Shown here: piece after piece, positions 8,926-23,109 of the stretch | Position numbering within the stretch: the first letter of the stretch is position 1 | How the letters are laid out: the number at the start of each line of letters is the position of its first letter | The notes under the pieces: generated by a model | What the model saw: only the letters and a program-made list of their open reading frames with translations | The model's database searches: none | Told to the model about the DNA's origin: nothing | Position numbers and translations under genes: made by a program | Origin: Nisaea acidiphila | GTDB lineage: Bacteria > Pseudomonadota > Alphaproteobacteria > Thalassobaculales > Thalassobaculaceae | DNA: 64,000 nucleotides | Assembly (NCBI RefSeq): GCF_024662015.1 | Contig: NZ_CP102480.1 | Coordinates: 1,646,501-1,710,500, forward strand | Direction of reading: 5' to 3'

Positions 8926-10035
8926 TTGTTGAAGTTCGCAAAAGCGATTTCGCTAGCGCTGGGAACCTTAGCGATAACGTGCGGCTTGGCTTTAGCGCAG
9001 AAAGACGCCCGGTTCGTCGGGCTCGGTGCGTATTTTGAGTTGCACCCGCTCGAAAAGGCGAAATTCGAAGCCTTTGACCGAATGGTGCAGGCACCCGCGC
9101 AAGCGCTCGAACGGCCGATAGACAAGCCGGTGGAGATCCATGTGATTTACCCCGGCCTGCAGGTGTCCGACTATTGGCGGCGCAGTGTAAAATCTTTCGT
9201 CGCGCGGCTTGACGAGGTTGGCATACCGCATCGAATTACTTCGCTCTTCACCAAGAGCGCCGAAGACTTGCGCCTGCAGGAGAAAGCCATCGGGCAGGTA
9301 TTGCGGGAAAAGCCGGATTACCTGATCTTTACTTTGGACGCCTTGCGGCACAAAGGGATGATCGCGCGGGTGCTCGCCGCGGGAGACACGAAAGTGATCC
9401 TGCAGAACATCACCACGCCCCTCACCGAGATTGGGCCACCCTCTCCCCTTCTTTACGTCGGGTTCGACCACGAAATCGGCTCCCATATCCTTGCCGAGGA
9501 GTTTATCCGGCGCGCGCGCAATGGTGCGAGATACGCGATCTTCTATGGACCGCCCGGCTATGTCAGCCAGATGCGGGGCGGCACTTTCCGCCACGTGATG
9601 GAGGAACAAACGGACTTCGAACTGGTGGCCGAATATTATGTCGGTTTCGACCGCGAACTGGCCCGTCAGGCCGCGCTCGATCTTTTCAAGGCCAAGGACG
9701 ACGTTTCCTTCATATACGCGGCGTCGACGGACATTGCCCACGGAATAACCGATGCCCTGTCGGAAATCGGAAAGCTGGGTGACGTGACCGTGAACGGCTG
9801 GGGCGGCGGCAGCAGCGAACTGGATGCCATCCGGAAACGCGAGCTCGATTTTACCGTCATGCGCATGAACGACGATAACGGCGTCGCGATGGCGGAAGCC
9901 ATCCGACTTATTCAGGAAGGCAGGGTTGGCGACGTGCCCCTGGTCTATTCGGGATCTTTCACGCTGGTCGACCAGAAGACATCCGACGAGACATTGGAGA
10001 GTCTGGTGGATCGCGCGTTCAGGTACTCGAGATAG
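8926..10035 (+). CDS. luxP: LuxP-like periplasmic AI-2 receptor
   Basis: 369 residues with a signal peptide (cleavage near ALAQ) and a two-lobed periplasmic binding fold. From memory of the Vibrio harveyi structure, the AI-2 contacts are Gln77, Ser79, Trp82, Asn159, Arg215, Thr266, Asp267 and Arg310. All have identical counterparts here: Gln79, Ser81, Trp84, Asn161, Arg217, Thr268, Asp269 and Arg313. Long blocks such as YLIFTLD, ILQNITTP, NGWGGGS and TVMRMNDD also match LuxP. The gene appears to start with TTG (8926 or 8929) behind GGGAGAG. The kinase partner follows after 9 nt. Confidence 0.9.
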   Translation: MLKFAKAISLALGTLAITCGLALAQKDARFVGLGAYFELHPLEKAKFEAFDRMVQAPAQALERPIDKPVEIHVIYPGLQVSDYWRRSVKSFVARLDEVGIPHRITSLFTKSAEDLRLQEKAIGQVLREKPDYLIFTLDALRHKGMIARVLAAGDTKVILQNITTPLTEIGPPSPLLYVGFDHEIGSHILAEEFIRRARNGARYAIFYGPPGYVSQMRGGTFRHVMEEQTDFELVAEYYVGFDRELARQAALDLFKAKDDVSFIYAASTDIAHGITDALSEIGKLGDVTVNGWGGGSSELDAIRKRELDFTVMRMNDDNGVAMAEAIRLIQEGRVGDVPLVYSGSFTLVDQKTSDETLESLVDRAFRYSR

Positions 10036-10044
10036 GATCGGTAC

Positions 10045-12225
10045 TTGCCGTTCGGTAACTTCAGATACGCAACGATCGTCGCGGCGGCGTCCTTTGGCGC
10101 ATTGCTGGCAATCACGACCGCCATCGTCTGGTTTGGCTATCTGTTCGCGGAAAAATCCTTCGACGCCGAGTTCGAACGGCAGGACCAGCATTACAAAAGT
10201 ATCGCCGAGCTGCATTTCGCCACGGAATTGGGGGAGCTCAGGACTTTCCTGAGGGCCTTGTCCCATAATGGCGAGCTTCTCGGCGCGCTGAAAGAAGACA
10301 CCCACCAGAGAGTCGAGCGGATCCTGAGCTGGGCGTATTTCGATCGCGACAATGGACAGCTCGATATTCTTTTCATCGTTCCGGAAGGATCGGACACGAT
10401 CATCGACGTAAGTTCGGCCCTCCACGAAACCGGGCCTATGGTTGCCACCCTGGCGACCGAGCCGGTGCCTACCGTCCCGCAGCTGCGTTATTCCGAGACA
10501 GGCGGACAAACAGGGATTTACGCTTTACTGGACGGATTTCGGATCATCGATCCGGGAACCGGAGCGGTGATCGCGAACCTGTATGGCGGGCTCGTCCTGA
10601 ACGACAACCCGTATGTTTTTCGAGGTCTTCTAGGCGATACGGAACTTCATGCCGCCGCTCTCTCGATCGATGGCGACATCGTCATCGAGGTCTCGAATGA
10701 CGGTAAACGTCACTTCGAACCGGGAGGCGCGGAACCCGAACGCGGAAGGGAAATAGTTCTTCCAATATCCATTGCCGAGACGAGGCATCCGATAACGCTG
10801 AGAGCCTTGCGTGAGTCGAACCCGGTCCAGGAATTGAGAGGGACGTTTTTTCAGCTACTTCCCGTCCTTATCGGTCTGATCCTCGTCCTTTCGCTGGCGC
10901 TCAGCCTATTCATCAAACAGGTCACCAAGCGCTCGCTCTCCCAACTGACCGACTATGCCGACGCGATCGGTGCCGCCTTGGAGGGCAAGAGCAATATTCC
11001 GCAATTCAAACCAGGCCGAATACGCGATTTCAATTCGCTGGGAGAGGCCATAGAACGCGTTTTCGACGCCTTTCGGGCGAGCGAGCACAGAGCGACGGAA
11101 GTGATCGACAGGGCCCCGTCGGCAATCATCGCCAAGGATCTGGACGGACGATATCTCATCGCGAACAAAGAGTTCCTGTCCATGTTCAGCCTGGAAAGAG
11201 ACCAGGTGATCGGCGCGAAGGACGGTGATCTGTTCGATCCGGCGTTCGTCACAGAGATTCAGGCGTTCGAGGCGTCCTTCGGAAAGGGCCGCACCGGCCG
11301 GTCCCGCGAGGTCCTGGTCCCGACGCCGTACGGGGAACGCGCCTGTCTGGCCGCCATGTTTCCGCTCAGGAGCGAGGCCGGCGAGACGTACGCGCACTGC
11401 ACCATCCTCGCCGATATCACCGACCGCAAGAAGGCGGAGATCGCCCTGCGCCATGCGAAAGAGGAGGCGGAGTTCGCCAACTCGGCGAAAACCAGCTTCC
11501 TGGCAGGGGTCAGTCACGAGTTGCGGACACCGTTGAACGCGATCATCGGGTTTTCCGAAATGATCGGCGGCGAGGTCCTCGGCAAGATCGAGAACCGGAA
11601 CTATGTGGATTACGCAAAGCACATCCAGTCCAGCGGAACCCACCTGCTCAGCCTCATCGGCGACGTCCTGGACCTTTCGGTCATCGAGTCCCGCAAGGAA
11701 ACCGTGCATGAAGAAGCCCTGGACATCGAGGATCTCGGCGAGTCCTGCATACGCATGATCCGCGATCAGGCGACCGATGCGGGTATCGAGTTGAGTTCCG
11801 ATATCGACATGCGCGGCCGAGCCCTGAAAGCGGATGCCCGGCGCATCCGTCAGATCCTGATCAACCTGCTGACAAACGCGGTCAAGTTCACGTCTGCGGG
11901 CGGCCATGTCTCCCTGACCGGTCAGGTTCAGGACGACGGGCGCATTCGATTTATCGTGACGGATGACGGTATCGGCATGGATGAGGTGACGCTGGCCCAC
12001 GCGTTCGAGCCGTTCATGCAGGGCAACTCCAGCATGGTCCGAAAAGCGGAGGGTGCAGGGCTCGGTCTCGCGCTCGTCAAACGGCTGGTGGAACTGCATG
12101 GCGCGGACCTGGAATGCAACAGCGCCCCCGGGGCAGGCACGACCATTTCCATCCTGTTTCCTGCCTCCCGCTCGGTTACGGCCCCGCCACAGGCCGCGGA
12201 AGCGGAACAGGCACCCGCAAAATGA
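10045..12225 (+). CDS. luxQ: LuxQ-like sensor histidine kinase (no receiver domain)
   Basis: 726 residues from a TTG start 9 nt after luxP. Order: membrane helix (about 10-33), periplasmic sensor region (about 34-265), second helix (about 268-292), PAS domain (about 350-460), HisKA with H-box GVSHELRTPLNAI (His near 490), and a HATPase with NLLTNAVKF, DDGIGM and GAGLGLA. The periplasmic part would bind the LuxP-like protein. Unlike Vibrio LuxQ it ends after the ATPase domain, so its phosphate must pass to a separate receiver. No response regulator is encoded nearby. Confidence 0.85.
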   Translation: MPFGNFRYATIVAAASFGALLAITTAIVWFGYLFAEKSFDAEFERQDQHYKSIAELHFATELGELRTFLRALSHNGELLGALKEDTHQRVERILSWAYFDRDNGQLDILFIVPEGSDTIIDVSSALHETGPMVATLATEPVPTVPQLRYSETGGQTGIYALLDGFRIIDPGTGAVIANLYGGLVLNDNPYVFRGLLGDTELHAAALSIDGDIVIEVSNDGKRHFEPGGAEPERGREIVLPISIAETRHPITLRALRESNPVQELRGTFFQLLPVLIGLILVLSLALSLFIKQVTKRSLSQLTDYADAIGAALEGKSNIPQFKPGRIRDFNSLGEAIERVFDAFRASEHRATEVIDRAPSAIIAKDLDGRYLIANKEFLSMFSLERDQVIGAKDGDLFDPAFVTEIQAFEASFGKGRTGRSREVLVPTPYGERACLAAMFPLRSEAGETYAHCTILADITDRKKAEIALRHAKEEAEFANSAKTSFLAGVSHELRTPLNAIIGFSEMIGGEVLGKIENRNYVDYAKHIQSSGTHLLSLIGDVLDLSVIESRKETVHEEALDIEDLGESCIRMIRDQATDAGIELSSDIDMRGRALKADARRIRQILINLLTNAVKFTSAGGHVSLTGQVQDDGRIRFIVTDDGIGMDEVTLAHAFEPFMQGNSSMVRKAEGAGLGLALVKRLVELHGADLECNSAPGAGTTISILFPASRSVTAPPQAAEAEQAPAK

Positions 12226-12226
12226 A

Positions 12227-12257
12227 GAAGGCGGCTGTCCCCGAGGACGCCGCCTTC
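12227..12257. terminator. Shared hairpin between luxQ and rpoD
   Basis: GAAGGCGGC (12227-12235) pairs with GCCGCCTTC (12249-12257), and the inner GTCC/GGAC extends the stem around a CCGA loop. It begins right after the luxQ stop and lies downstream of both convergent genes. There is no long T-run, so efficiency is uncertain. Confidence 0.6.
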
Positions 12258-12300
12258 GTCCGATACCCGATAAGATATCGTGTCCGGTTCCGGTTTCGGA

Positions 12301-14295
<1,995 letters not shown>

Positions 14296-14355
14296 TCGCT
14301 CGTCGACCTCTCCAATGTGGCCTCCGCTCCCACCCCGGAGCGGCATGCCGTTATA

Positions 14356-16209
14356 TCACGTCCGACCGAGGTCGGTTTCCTCAAGCGCCGCGCTGGAATT
14401 CAGAGACGCCAGCGCCGATCTCAATGACGCCAGCCGGTTCCAACTCGCTTCGCTAAATTCCTCCGCCACCGCCCGTTCGGCATCGGCCAACTGTGCCTCA
14501 AGTTGAGACTTTCCGATACGAGCCAGCAGTTCCGTCAGTCCCGCGCGCGCCTTGGAAAGCGGCGCTTCCCGCCGCGCAAAGGCCGCGTGACCTAATGTTT
14601 CCCCACTAAGAAGCCCATTGCAGGCATCCGACAACCCCAACCGCGTCAAATGGGCGATTAACCCGTCCGAGTCAAGGCCTGGATCGGCGAGCGCAATCTC
14701 TATGATTTGCTGCCGGAGCTTGTCAAGGAAGGGATCGTCGAAGGCCAGCACGCCGATCGTCTCCCCGAGCTCGTCGATCAGGGCCGGATGGTTAAGCAGC
14801 GCAGACAGCACGATCTGCTGCTGACGGCGCGCCATGACCGACGGCACGTTGGTCCGGTGCCCCTGCGAGATCTGCGCGCCCTGATAGGCATCGGCGAACC
14901 CGCCGCGCCGGGGGCCGCGCCCCGGGCCGCCGCTCTGCCTGCCCGCCCGCCGCATCTCCCGGATCCGGTTCTCGATATGGTCGGAGTAGCTTTCCTGAAC
15001 GGTGCGCTCTGCAATCTCGCGCACCCGGGCCCGCATCCGGCGCTGGAAATCCGCGACCCGTTCCGGTGTGGTCACCGGCTGGGCCGCGAGTTCCTGACGC
15101 CAGATGAAATCGGAGAGCGGCACGGCCCCATCCAGCAACTCCCGCATTGCCTTGGTGCCGTGATTCTTGATCACGTCGTCCGGATCCTCTCCCTGCGGCA
15201 GGGTGACGAAACGCAGAGAATGGCCCGGCTTCAGCATCGGCAGCACCCGGTCGGCAGCGCGGCCCGCCGCGCGCATGCCGGCGGTATCGCCGTCGAAGCA
15301 GACGACGGGTTCGGAGGCGAGCTTCCAGAGCTCGGCGATCTGGTCTTCGGTCAGCGCGGTGCCGAGCGGCGCCACGGCTTGCGGAAACCCGCCCTGCGAA
15401 AGCGCGATCACGTCCATATAGCCTTCGGCGACGATGATCTCGTCGGCCTTTCGGGCGGCTTCGCGGGCCTGCGCGAGACCGTAGAGCACACGCCCCTTAT
15501 GGAAGACCGGGGTGTCGGGCGAATTCAGGTATTTCGGCTGCCCGTCCCCGAGGATGCGCCCACCGAAGGCGATCACCCTGCCGCGCCGGTCGGTGATCGG
15601 GAACATGATCCGGCCGCGGAAGTAATCGTAAACCGCTCCGTCGTCCTCGCGCTTGCGCAGCAGCCCCGCTTCCAGCAGCAGCGCCTCGTTCACGCCTTCC
15701 GCTTTCATCGACTGGGCGAAGAGCGTCCGCCCGTCCGGCGCCCAGCCGAGACGGAAACGCGCGATGGTCTCCTTGGTAAGTCCGCGCGAGCGCAGATAAT
15801 CCAGCGCCTCGGCGCCTCCGGGCCCGACCAGCTTCTGCTCGAACCACTTGCAGGCATGTTCCAGCACGTCGTGCAGCGTGTCCCGCCGCTTTGCCCGCTC
15901 GCGGTCCTGCGGGCTTTCCTTCGGCACCTCGAGCCCGGCGAGATCGGCGAGTTTCTCCACCGCTTCCGGAAAGGCGAGCCCTTCCGTCTCCATCACGAAC
16001 TTGATGATGTCGCCATGCGCTCCGCAGGCGAAGCAGTGATAAAAGTTCTTGTCGTCGACCACGTTCATCGACGGCTTGCTGTCCGAATGGAACGGGCAGA
16101 GGCCAAGAAACTCCCGGCCGCGCCGTTGCAGCGTGACGCGTTTTCCGACGATTTCCGAAACCGGAAGCCGGGTCCTCAATTCGTCAAGGAATTGCGGCGG
16201 AAAGCTCAT
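14356..16209 (-). CDS. dnaG: DNA primase
   Basis: A 617-residue primase with an N-terminal CHC2 zinc finger (CPFH...CFACG, residues about 38-63), a TOPRIM catalytic core (VAEGYMDVIAL, FDGDTAGMRAA) and a C-terminal DnaB-interacting helical domain. It makes RNA primers at the replication fork. No Shine-Dalgarno lies at the normal distance from ATG 16209; the nearest AGGA is inside a hairpin about 20 nt upstream. Weak translation would fit the low DnaG level known in other bacteria. The order yqeY-dnaG-rpoD is typical of Alphaproteobacteria. Confidence 0.97.
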   Translation of the reverse strand: MSFPPQFLDELRTRLPVSEIVGKRVTLQRRGREFLGLCPFHSDSKPSMNVVDDKNFYHCFACGAHGDIIKFVMETEGLAFPEAVEKLADLAGLEVPKESPQDRERAKRRDTLHDVLEHACKWFEQKLVGPGGAEALDYLRSRGLTKETIARFRLGWAPDGRTLFAQSMKAEGVNEALLLEAGLLRKREDDGAVYDYFRGRIMFPITDRRGRVIAFGGRILGDGQPKYLNSPDTPVFHKGRVLYGLAQAREAARKADEIIVAEGYMDVIALSQGGFPQAVAPLGTALTEDQIAELWKLASEPVVCFDGDTAGMRAAGRAADRVLPMLKPGHSLRFVTLPQGEDPDDVIKNHGTKAMRELLDGAVPLSDFIWRQELAAQPVTTPERVADFQRRMRARVREIAERTVQESYSDHIENRIREMRRAGRQSGGPGRGPRRGGFADAYQGAQISQGHRTNVPSVMARRQQQIVLSALLNHPALIDELGETIGVLAFDDPFLDKLRQQIIEIALADPGLDSDGLIAHLTRLGLSDACNGLLSGETLGHAAFARREAPLSKARAGLTELLARIGKSQLEAQLADAERAVAEEFSEASWNRLASLRSALASLNSSAALEETDLGRT

Positions 16210-16222
16210 GGAATACGTCGGT

Positions 16223-16249
16223 CAATCCTTGCCCAAGGGGCAAGGATTG
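16223..16249 (-). promoter_or_regulatory. 12-bp perfect hairpin in the dnaG leader
   Basis: CAATCCTTGCCC (16223-16234) and GGGCAAGGATTG (16238-16249) form a 12-bp stem with a 3-nt loop between yqeY and dnaG, 13 nt ahead of the dnaG start. No T-run follows on the minus strand, so it looks like a processing or translational element rather than a terminator. Confidence 0.6.
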
Positions 16250-16296
16250 TGAACCCGAGGGTCTGAACGGTCAAAGGAATCCGGGAGACGATCCGG

Positions 16297-16752
16297 TTAC
16301 GCCAGCATCTGCCGGACGAGGCCGCTCGCCTTGGAGAAATCCATGCGGCCGGCATACTGCTCTTTCAAAGCGGCCATGGTCCGGCCCATGTCCTTGAGCT
16401 CCTTGGCGCCGATTTCCTTCACGACGGATTCGACCGCGGCATTCATCTCGGCCTCGTCAAGCTGCTGCGGCATGAAACGCCGGATGACATCCATCTCGGC
16501 CTTTTCCTGCTCTGCCAGTTCCAGGCGGCCGCCCTGCTCGTACATGCGGATCGACTCGTTCCGCTGTTTGAGCATGGTCTGCAGCATTCCGAGGATCTCG
16601 TCCTCGCCGATCCCTTCCGTCTTGCCATTGCCGCGCGCGGCAATGTCACGGTCTTTCAGGGCCGCCAGAATCAGACGGATCGTGCTGACGGCACATTGAT
16701 CCTTCTCTTTCAGAGCCTCTTTCAAGGCATCGTTGAACGCGGCACGCATCAT
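16297..16752 (-). CDS. yqeY: GatB/YqeY-domain protein
   Basis: 151 residues from ATG 16752, the first of two adjacent ATGs. This fits family N-termini better than the upstream frame opening at 16773, which lacks a ribosome site. The YqeY fold is shown by the opening FNDALKEALKEKD, the central QQLDEAEMNAAV region and the closing MDFSKASGLVRQMLA. The domain resembles the tail of the GatB amidotransferase subunit, but the stand-alone protein's role is unsettled. Its place just upstream of dnaG is conserved in Alphaproteobacteria. Confidence 0.9.
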   Translation of the reverse strand: MMRAAFNDALKEALKEKDQCAVSTIRLILAALKDRDIAARGNGKTEGIGEDEILGMLQTMLKQRNESIRMYEQGGRLELAEQEKAEMDVIRRFMPQQLDEAEMNAAVESVVKEIGAKELKDMGRTMAALKEQYAGRMDFSKASGLVRQMLA

Positions 16753-16897
16753 TTGAATCTTACCCCTAGCCATTTCGCGGCGGGTTTCTCGTCAGACCTG
16801 CTCGCGAATTCGGCTACACCATCTCCATCGCGGCATAAAACGCAAGGCTCAATTATTAACACATTGAAATTGCTTAATTATATCAAAAATAACGCCC

Positions 16898-16925
16898 TTG
16901 ACCTCGCGTCCGGCATTCTTTATCA
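16898..16925 (+). promoter_or_regulatory. Candidate carA promoter
   Basis: TTGACC (16898-16903) and TTATCA (16920-16925) are separated by 16 nt, about 120 nt upstream of carA in the region divergent from yqeY. A run of AT-rich sequence lies just upstream. No pyrimidine or arginine operator was recognised. Confidence 0.4.
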
Positions 16926-17048
16926 AGTCGCCTTCGAAGCGTCCGGCCCGACCCGAAGACAAAGAATCTGTCTGCCAAGCGGATATCCATGCGATCCTCC
17001 GCGGTTCACGTGTGCCGGAACCGCAGCGATTTGCCGAGGATGACAGCG

Positions 17049-18266
17049 ATGGCGCAGCCTTCGAACGCCGACCAAGCCAAACCCGACTTCTCCTCCGTGA
17101 CAGTTCCGGACGGCGCCACCGCCGTTCTGATGCTGTCGGACGGGACCCTTTTCTGGGGCCGAGGATTGGGAGCGGCGACGATGCGCGTCGGCGAGGTCTG
17201 CTTCAATACCTCGCTCACCGGTTACCAGGAAATCATGACCGACCCGTCCTATGCCGGTCAGATCATCACCTTCACTTTCCCCCATATCGGCAATGTCGGC
17301 GCCAATTCAATGGATGTGGAGACAACCACGCCGGCAGCTCTCGGCCTGGTGCTGCGCGCCGACATGACGGAGCCTTCGAACTACCGCGCCGAACGGCATT
17401 TCGACGACTGGCTGAAGAGCTTCGACCTCCCGGGCATCAGCGGTGTCGACACGCGCCGACTGACCCGGCGGATCCGCGACGGCGGCGCCCCGACCGGCTG
17501 TCTCGCCCATGTGCCCGACGGCACGTTCGATCTCGACGCGCTCTGGCGAAAGACGCAAGACTGGCCCGGCCTCGAGGGCATGGATCTCGCGATCCAGGTC
17601 TCCTGCCGGCAGACCTACAGCTGGCGCGAGGGCACCTGGGAATTCGCCCGGACCGGCGTCGACGGCGAGGACGGTTTCGAGGCCGAGCCGGCGATCAAGC
17701 GCCATGTCGTGGCGATGGATTTCGGCGCCAAGCGGAACATCCTGCGCAACCTCGCCTCGCTCGGCTGCAAGGTGACGGTGGTTCCGGCCGACACCAAGGC
17801 GGCGGACGTGCTGGCGCACGAGCCGGACGGGATCTTTCTTGCCAACGGGCCGGGCGACCCGGCCGCGACGGGCGAGTACGCTGTGCCGGAGATCAAGACG
17901 CTGGTCGAGAGCGGCAAGCCGGTCTTCGGCATCTGCCTCGGCCACCAGATGCTCGCCCTCTCGCTCGGCGCCAAGACCGAGAAGATGCATCAGGGCCACC
18001 GCGGCGCGAACCATCCGGTGAAGGACCTGACCACCGGCAAGGTCGAGATCACCTCGCAGAACCACGGTTTCATGATCAGCGAGGGCAGCCTGCCGGAGGG
18101 CGTCGAGATCACCCATCGCTCGCTCTTCGACGGCTCCATCGAGGGCATCCGCCTCTCCGGCCGCCCGGTCTTCTCCGTCCAGTACCACCCCGAAGCCTCG
18201 CCGGGGCCGAAGGACAGCCACTATCTCTTCCAACGCTTCGTCGATTTCATCGACGACAAGAACTGA
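17049..18266 (+). CDS. carA: Carbamoyl-phosphate synthase small subunit
   Basis: 405 residues. The N-terminal half is the CarA-specific domain ([17 protein letters not shown]). The C-terminal half is a class I glutamine amidotransferase with nucleophile Cys in FGICLGHQM and His/Glu in YHPEASPGP. It supplies ammonia from glutamine to CarB for carbamoyl phosphate, the shared precursor of arginine and pyrimidines. ATG 17049 is preceded by GAGGA at proper spacing. carB starts 8 nt after the carA stop. Confidence 0.97.
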   Translation: MAQPSNADQAKPDFSSVTVPDGATAVLMLSDGTLFWGRGLGAATMRVGEVCFNTSLTGYQEIMTDPSYAGQIITFTFPHIGNVGANSMDVETTTPAALGLVLRADMTEPSNYRAERHFDDWLKSFDLPGISGVDTRRLTRRIRDGGAPTGCLAHVPDGTFDLDALWRKTQDWPGLEGMDLAIQVSCRQTYSWREGTWEFARTGVDGEDGFEAEPAIKRHVVAMDFGAKRNILRNLASLGCKVTVVPADTKAADVLAHEPDGIFLANGPGDPAATGEYAVPEIKTLVESGKPVFGICLGHQMLALSLGAKTEKMHQGHRGANHPVKDLTTGKVEITSQNHGFMISEGSLPEGVEITHRSLFDGSIEGIRLSGRPVFSVQYHPEASPGPKDSHYLFQRFVDFIDDKN

Positions 18267-18274
18267 GCGGTCCG

Positions 18275-21532
<3,258 letters not shown>

Positions 21533-21628
21533 CGACCGGCGGTAGGACCGGGCGCCACCGGCGACTCTTCTTCGGAAGGGCGGTAGCGCATTATTGAGCG
21601 AATTGAGTGAATAACCGAGGTCGGTTAA

Positions 21629-22102
21629 ATGGAAAAAGTTCCGATGACCGCGCAGGGGCTGGAAAAGCTCCAGGCTGAGCTGAAGCAGCTCAAGTCGGTG
21701 GAACGGCCGGAAATCATCAAGGCCATCTCCGAAGCGCGTGAACATGGCGATCTGTCAGAGAACGCCGAATATCATTCCGCGCGCGAGCGCCAGAGCTTCA
21801 TCGAAGGGCGGATTCTCGAACTTGAGGATGTCACCAGCCGCGCGGAGGTGATCGACACCTCCAAGCTGGGCGGCGACACCGTCACCTTCGGCACCGTGAT
21901 CGAGGTCGCCGACGAGGATACGGACGAAGAACAGACCTTCACCATCGTCGGCCCCTACGAGGCCGATATCTCGAAAGGCTATATTTCGACTTCCTCCCCA
22001 ATCGCACGCGCGATGATCGGCAAGAAAGTCGGCGAAAGCGTCGAAGTCACGACCCCGCGCGGCTCGAAGAGCTACGAGATCCTCAGCATCGCGATCATGT
22101 AG
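21629..22102 (+). CDS. greA: Transcription elongation factor GreA
   Basis: 157 residues, the standard GreA length. The N-terminal coiled coil carries the catalytic acidic tip ([16 protein letters not shown]). The C-terminal FKBP-like domain starts near residue 82 ([11 protein letters not shown]). GreA binds the RNA polymerase secondary channel and stimulates cleavage of backtracked transcripts. It stands alone 97 nt after carB and has its own terminator. Confidence 0.96.
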   Translation: MEKVPMTAQGLEKLQAELKQLKSVERPEIIKAISEAREHGDLSENAEYHSARERQSFIEGRILELEDVTSRAEVIDTSKLGGDTVTFGTVIEVADEDTDEEQTFTIVGPYEADISKGYISTSSPIARAMIGKKVGESVEVTTPRGSKSYEILSIAIM

Positions 22103-22127
22103 CCCGGCCTCGGATCTTAAACGCTTG

Positions 22128-22162
22128 GCGGGGGAACCGGTTCGGTTCCCCCGCTTTGTTTT
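22128..22162 (+). terminator. Rho-independent terminator after greA
   Basis: An 11-bp stem GCGGGGGAACC / GGTTCCCCCGC with a 5-nt loop (22128-22154) is followed by TTTGTTTT. This is a textbook intrinsic terminator. Confidence 0.92.
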
Positions 22163-22235
22163 GCACTGGCACTTGCATCTCCCGCAGCCTGATTCATACT
22201 ACGTCACGCATCGAATTATGAATGAAGGCTCTGTG

Positions 22236-22868
22236 ATGTCCGACGCCTATCTCTCCGGGATGTTCCTCGCCTATCTGGCCTCACTGCTCGGCATGCTGAG
22301 TCCCGGGCCAAACATCCTGGCCGTGATCGGCACCTCGATGTCGACGAGCCGCGCTGCCGGAAAGGCGCTGGCGCTCGGCATAGCGGCCGGGTCGCTCGCC
22401 TGGGGACTGCTGACGCTCCTGGGACTGACGGCATTGATCGCGCTTTATGCCTCGGCGCTGACAGCGATCAAGATCGCCGGAGCGCTTTACCTGCTCGTAC
22501 TCGCCTTCAAGTCGTTCCGGTCCGCTCTGTCGGTGACGGCGGCGCCTGCTGCCTCCCTTGGCGAGTCGGCCGGTCGATGGGGATACTTCCGCCGCGGCCT
22601 GCTGATCCAGCTCACCAATCCCAAAGCGGCTCTCACCTGGATCGCCATCATGTCCCTCGCGATGGGCCCCGGTACGCCGCTCTGGGTCGGCGCCGTCGTC
22701 GTCCTGGCCGCGTTCGCCAATTCGGCGATCGGCCATCTCGCCTATGCCATCGCATTCTCGACGGAGCCCGCGGTCAGAATTTACCGCCGCATGCGGCGCT
22801 GGATCGACGGTGCACTCGGCTGCTTCTTCTGCTTTGCCAGCTACAAGATACTGACCAGCAAGAGCTGA
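22236..22868 (+). CDS. LysE/RhtB-family amino-acid exporter
   Basis: 210 residues with about six membrane helices and the LysE-family N-terminal signature LGMLSPGPNILAVIG, plus the conserved QLTNPKAALTWIAI segment. These inner-membrane proteins export amino acids or homoserine lactones. Start ATG 22236 has AAGG at good spacing; ATG 22218 is an in-frame alternative. The specific substrate is not predictable. The gene sits just upstream of the metZ riboswitch but has no evident link to it. Confidence 0.88.
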   Translation: MSDAYLSGMFLAYLASLLGMLSPGPNILAVIGTSMSTSRAAGKALALGIAAGSLAWGLLTLLGLTALIALYASALTAIKIAGALYLLVLAFKSFRSALSVTAAPAASLGESAGRWGYFRRGLLIQLTNPKAALTWIAIMSLAMGPGTPLWVGAVVVLAAFANSAIGHLAYAIAFSTEPAVRIYRRMRRWIDGALGCFFCFASYKILTSKS

Positions 22869-22883
22869 TCGCCGCGCTCCCGC

Positions 22884-22911
22884 TTGACAGGGCAACGCTC
22901 CCTCGTCTATT
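22884..22911 (+). promoter_or_regulatory. Promoter of the riboswitch-metZ transcript
   Basis: A consensus -35 TTGACA (22884-22889) is followed after 16 nt by TCTATT (22906-22911). This would place the transcript start near 22918, just before the SAM-II aptamer at 22921, as expected for a riboswitch leader. Confidence 0.6.
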
Positions 22912-22920
22912 TCAAGGCCC

Positions 22921-22974
22921 AGCGCCGATTTGATCTCAGATTGCGGGCGCTTAACAAATGCGGCTAAAGAGGGA
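22921..22974 (+). ncRNA. SAM-II riboswitch aptamer
   Basis: The segment matches the SAM-II (metA-type) consensus. P1 is AGCGCC (22921-22926) with GGCGCT (22946-22951). The loop has the conserved GATTTGA and ATTGC elements. A downstream AAATG-C-GGCTAAA block follows, and loop CTC (22935-22937) can pair with GAG (22969-22971) to form the pseudoknot. SAM-II is known in Alphaproteobacteria upstream of methionine genes such as metA, metX and metZ, which fits its place here. Confidence 0.9.
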
Positions 22975-22979
22975 TTTCG

Positions 22980-23010
22980 ATCCGTCCGGCGCCGCCGCGA
23001 CGGATTTTTT
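22980..23010 (+). terminator. Intrinsic terminator of the SAM-II riboswitch
   Basis: ATCCGTC (22980-22986) pairs with GACGGAT (22999-23005) and runs directly into TTTTTT. It lies six nt after the aptamer and about 130 nt before metZ, so it is a plausible expression platform that stops transcription when SAM is bound. Confidence 0.85.
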
Positions 23011-23040
23011 GCTTTTTGGCCTGGTCCGGCCCTTCGGACC

Positions 23041-23109
23041 CGCGGGATTTGAGGGCAGCTTGCATCCGCGTCACCAAGTGCTAAAGCGCCACGGGGAAAC
23101 GCTCCCGTG
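23041..23109 (+). ncRNA. Candidate second SAM-binding aptamer (SAM-V-like) in tandem
   Basis: After the terminator the leader repeats SAM-II/V-like elements. P1 is CGCGG (23041-23045) with CCGCG (23066-23070). The loop begins GATTTGA and ends CTTGCA, followed by AAGTGCTAAA (23076-23085). GGC (23054-23056) can pair with GCC (23088-23090). A hairpin CACGGG/CCCGTG (23090-23109) contains CTCCC, which is complementary to the metZ Shine-Dalgarno GGGAG (23126-23130), suggesting translational control. SAM-V shares the SAM-II core and is reported from marine bacteria. The class assignment is tentative. Confidence 0.6.

Noticed and set aside
16898-18274. Long open frame running into carB from upstream, in a different phase from carA
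   Set aside because: It overlaps the carA coding region out of phase, and the CarB homology begins only at MPKRTDIK (18275). GC-rich DNA leaves such frames open by chance.
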